Positions 23,685-23,819 of a DNA stretch of 23,819 bases are shown here, piece by piece. The notes under the pieces were generated by a model. It searched no databases, was not told where the DNA came from, and saw only the letters and a program-made list of their open reading frames with translations. The position numbers and the translations under genes are program-made. The stretch is from Lachnospiraceae bacterium (GTDB taxonomy: Bacteria > Bacillota_A > Clostridia > Lachnospirales > Lachnospiraceae): NCBI GenBank assembly GCA_900764695.1, contig CAAFOY010000089.1, positions 1 to 23,819 of the forward strand, given 5' to 3'. Numbering within the stretch: position 1 is the first letter of the stretch; every line of letters starts with the position of its first letter.

Positions 23685-23713
23685 TTGAAAATTTTAGTTT
23701 TTAGAGCTAAATA
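23685..23713 (+). promoter_or_regulatory. candidate promoter for the last gene
   Basis: TTGAAA (23685-23690) and TAAATA (23708-23713) are separated by 17 bp, a near-consensus housekeeping arrangement. It lies between virB4 and the next gene, whose ATG is about 25 bases downstream. No terminator was seen after virB4. Confidence 0.45.
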
Positions 23714-23737
23714 AATCGGAAGTTGTGGAGGTGCTTT

Positions 23738-23819
23738 ATGAACGAGAGAGAAAAAATTATCCGATTATGGTTTGATATGTGGATTAAGAAAGCAGATTTA
23801 GGAATTGACAATATTTTTA
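23738..23819 (+). CDS. N-terminus of an NTF2/SnoaL-like protein (partial)
   Basis: The first 27 residues (MNEREKIIRLWFDMWIKKAD and onward, continuing LGIDNIF) match the start of nuclear transport factor 2 / SnoaL-like proteins in Firmicutes, small enzymes or binding proteins with a cone-shaped fold. The gene runs off the right edge. Ribosome site GGAGGTG lies 5 bases before the ATG. It is not a transfer gene, so the transfer operon appears to be interrupted or to end here, or this is cargo or chromosomal sequence. Confidence 0.55.
   Translation, partial: MNEREKIIRLWFDMWIKKADLGIDNIF

Overview
The window looks like the inside of an integrative and conjugative element (ICE) from an AT-rich Gram-positive anaerobe, most likely a Lachnospiraceae-type gut Clostridia. 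The clues are low GC (about one third over most of the window), AGGAGG ribosome sites, a RepA_N replication protein, PcfB and Maff2 proteins, and transfer ATPases of the types named after Clostridioides difficile elements (CD1110, CD1112 and CD1115 families). Every convincing gene is on the + strand.

Layout. 1-450: a left flank with no convincing gene, holding a LexA-box-like palindrome, an intrinsic terminator and a short open frame that may be a remnant. 451-6034: one tightly packed operon of excisionase-like protein, tyrosine integrase, ribbon-helix-helix protein, ParA, ParB, RepA_N initiator (with six 23-bp iterons inside its coding sequence), a tiny membrane protein and a secreted CAP-domain protein, closed by a terminator. 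6110-11260: a promoter, a structured leader with an attenuator-like terminator, a 1434-residue thioester/Cna-B surface adhesin and its overlapping class B sortase. 11309-12202: an orphan, very AT-rich multi-spanning membrane protein with its own promoter. 12203-12656: mostly non-coding, ending in a second copy of the promoter and structured leader. 12657-23639: the transfer operon, comprising DUF5688 protein, small ORF, RadC-like protein, a candidate oriT, MobC, MOBP-type relaxase, small protein, PcfB, VirD4, Maff2, a tiny ORF, VirB6/TrbL, PrgI and VirB4. 23640-23819: a separate promoter and the start of an NTF2-like gene that is not obviously a transfer gene.

How it fits together. Integrase and excisionase would move the element in and out of the chromosome. 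ParA/ParB and RepA with its internal iterons suggest plasmid-style replication and partition of the excised circle. MobC and the relaxase would nick the candidate oriT, VirD4 with PcfB would couple the relaxosome to the channel, and VirB4, VirB6, PrgI and Maff2 would form the channel. The sortase-anchored adhesin probably helps cell contact. The adhesin and transfer operons share a nearly gapless promoter-plus-leader block, which points to joint control and is the least explained and most interesting signal here.
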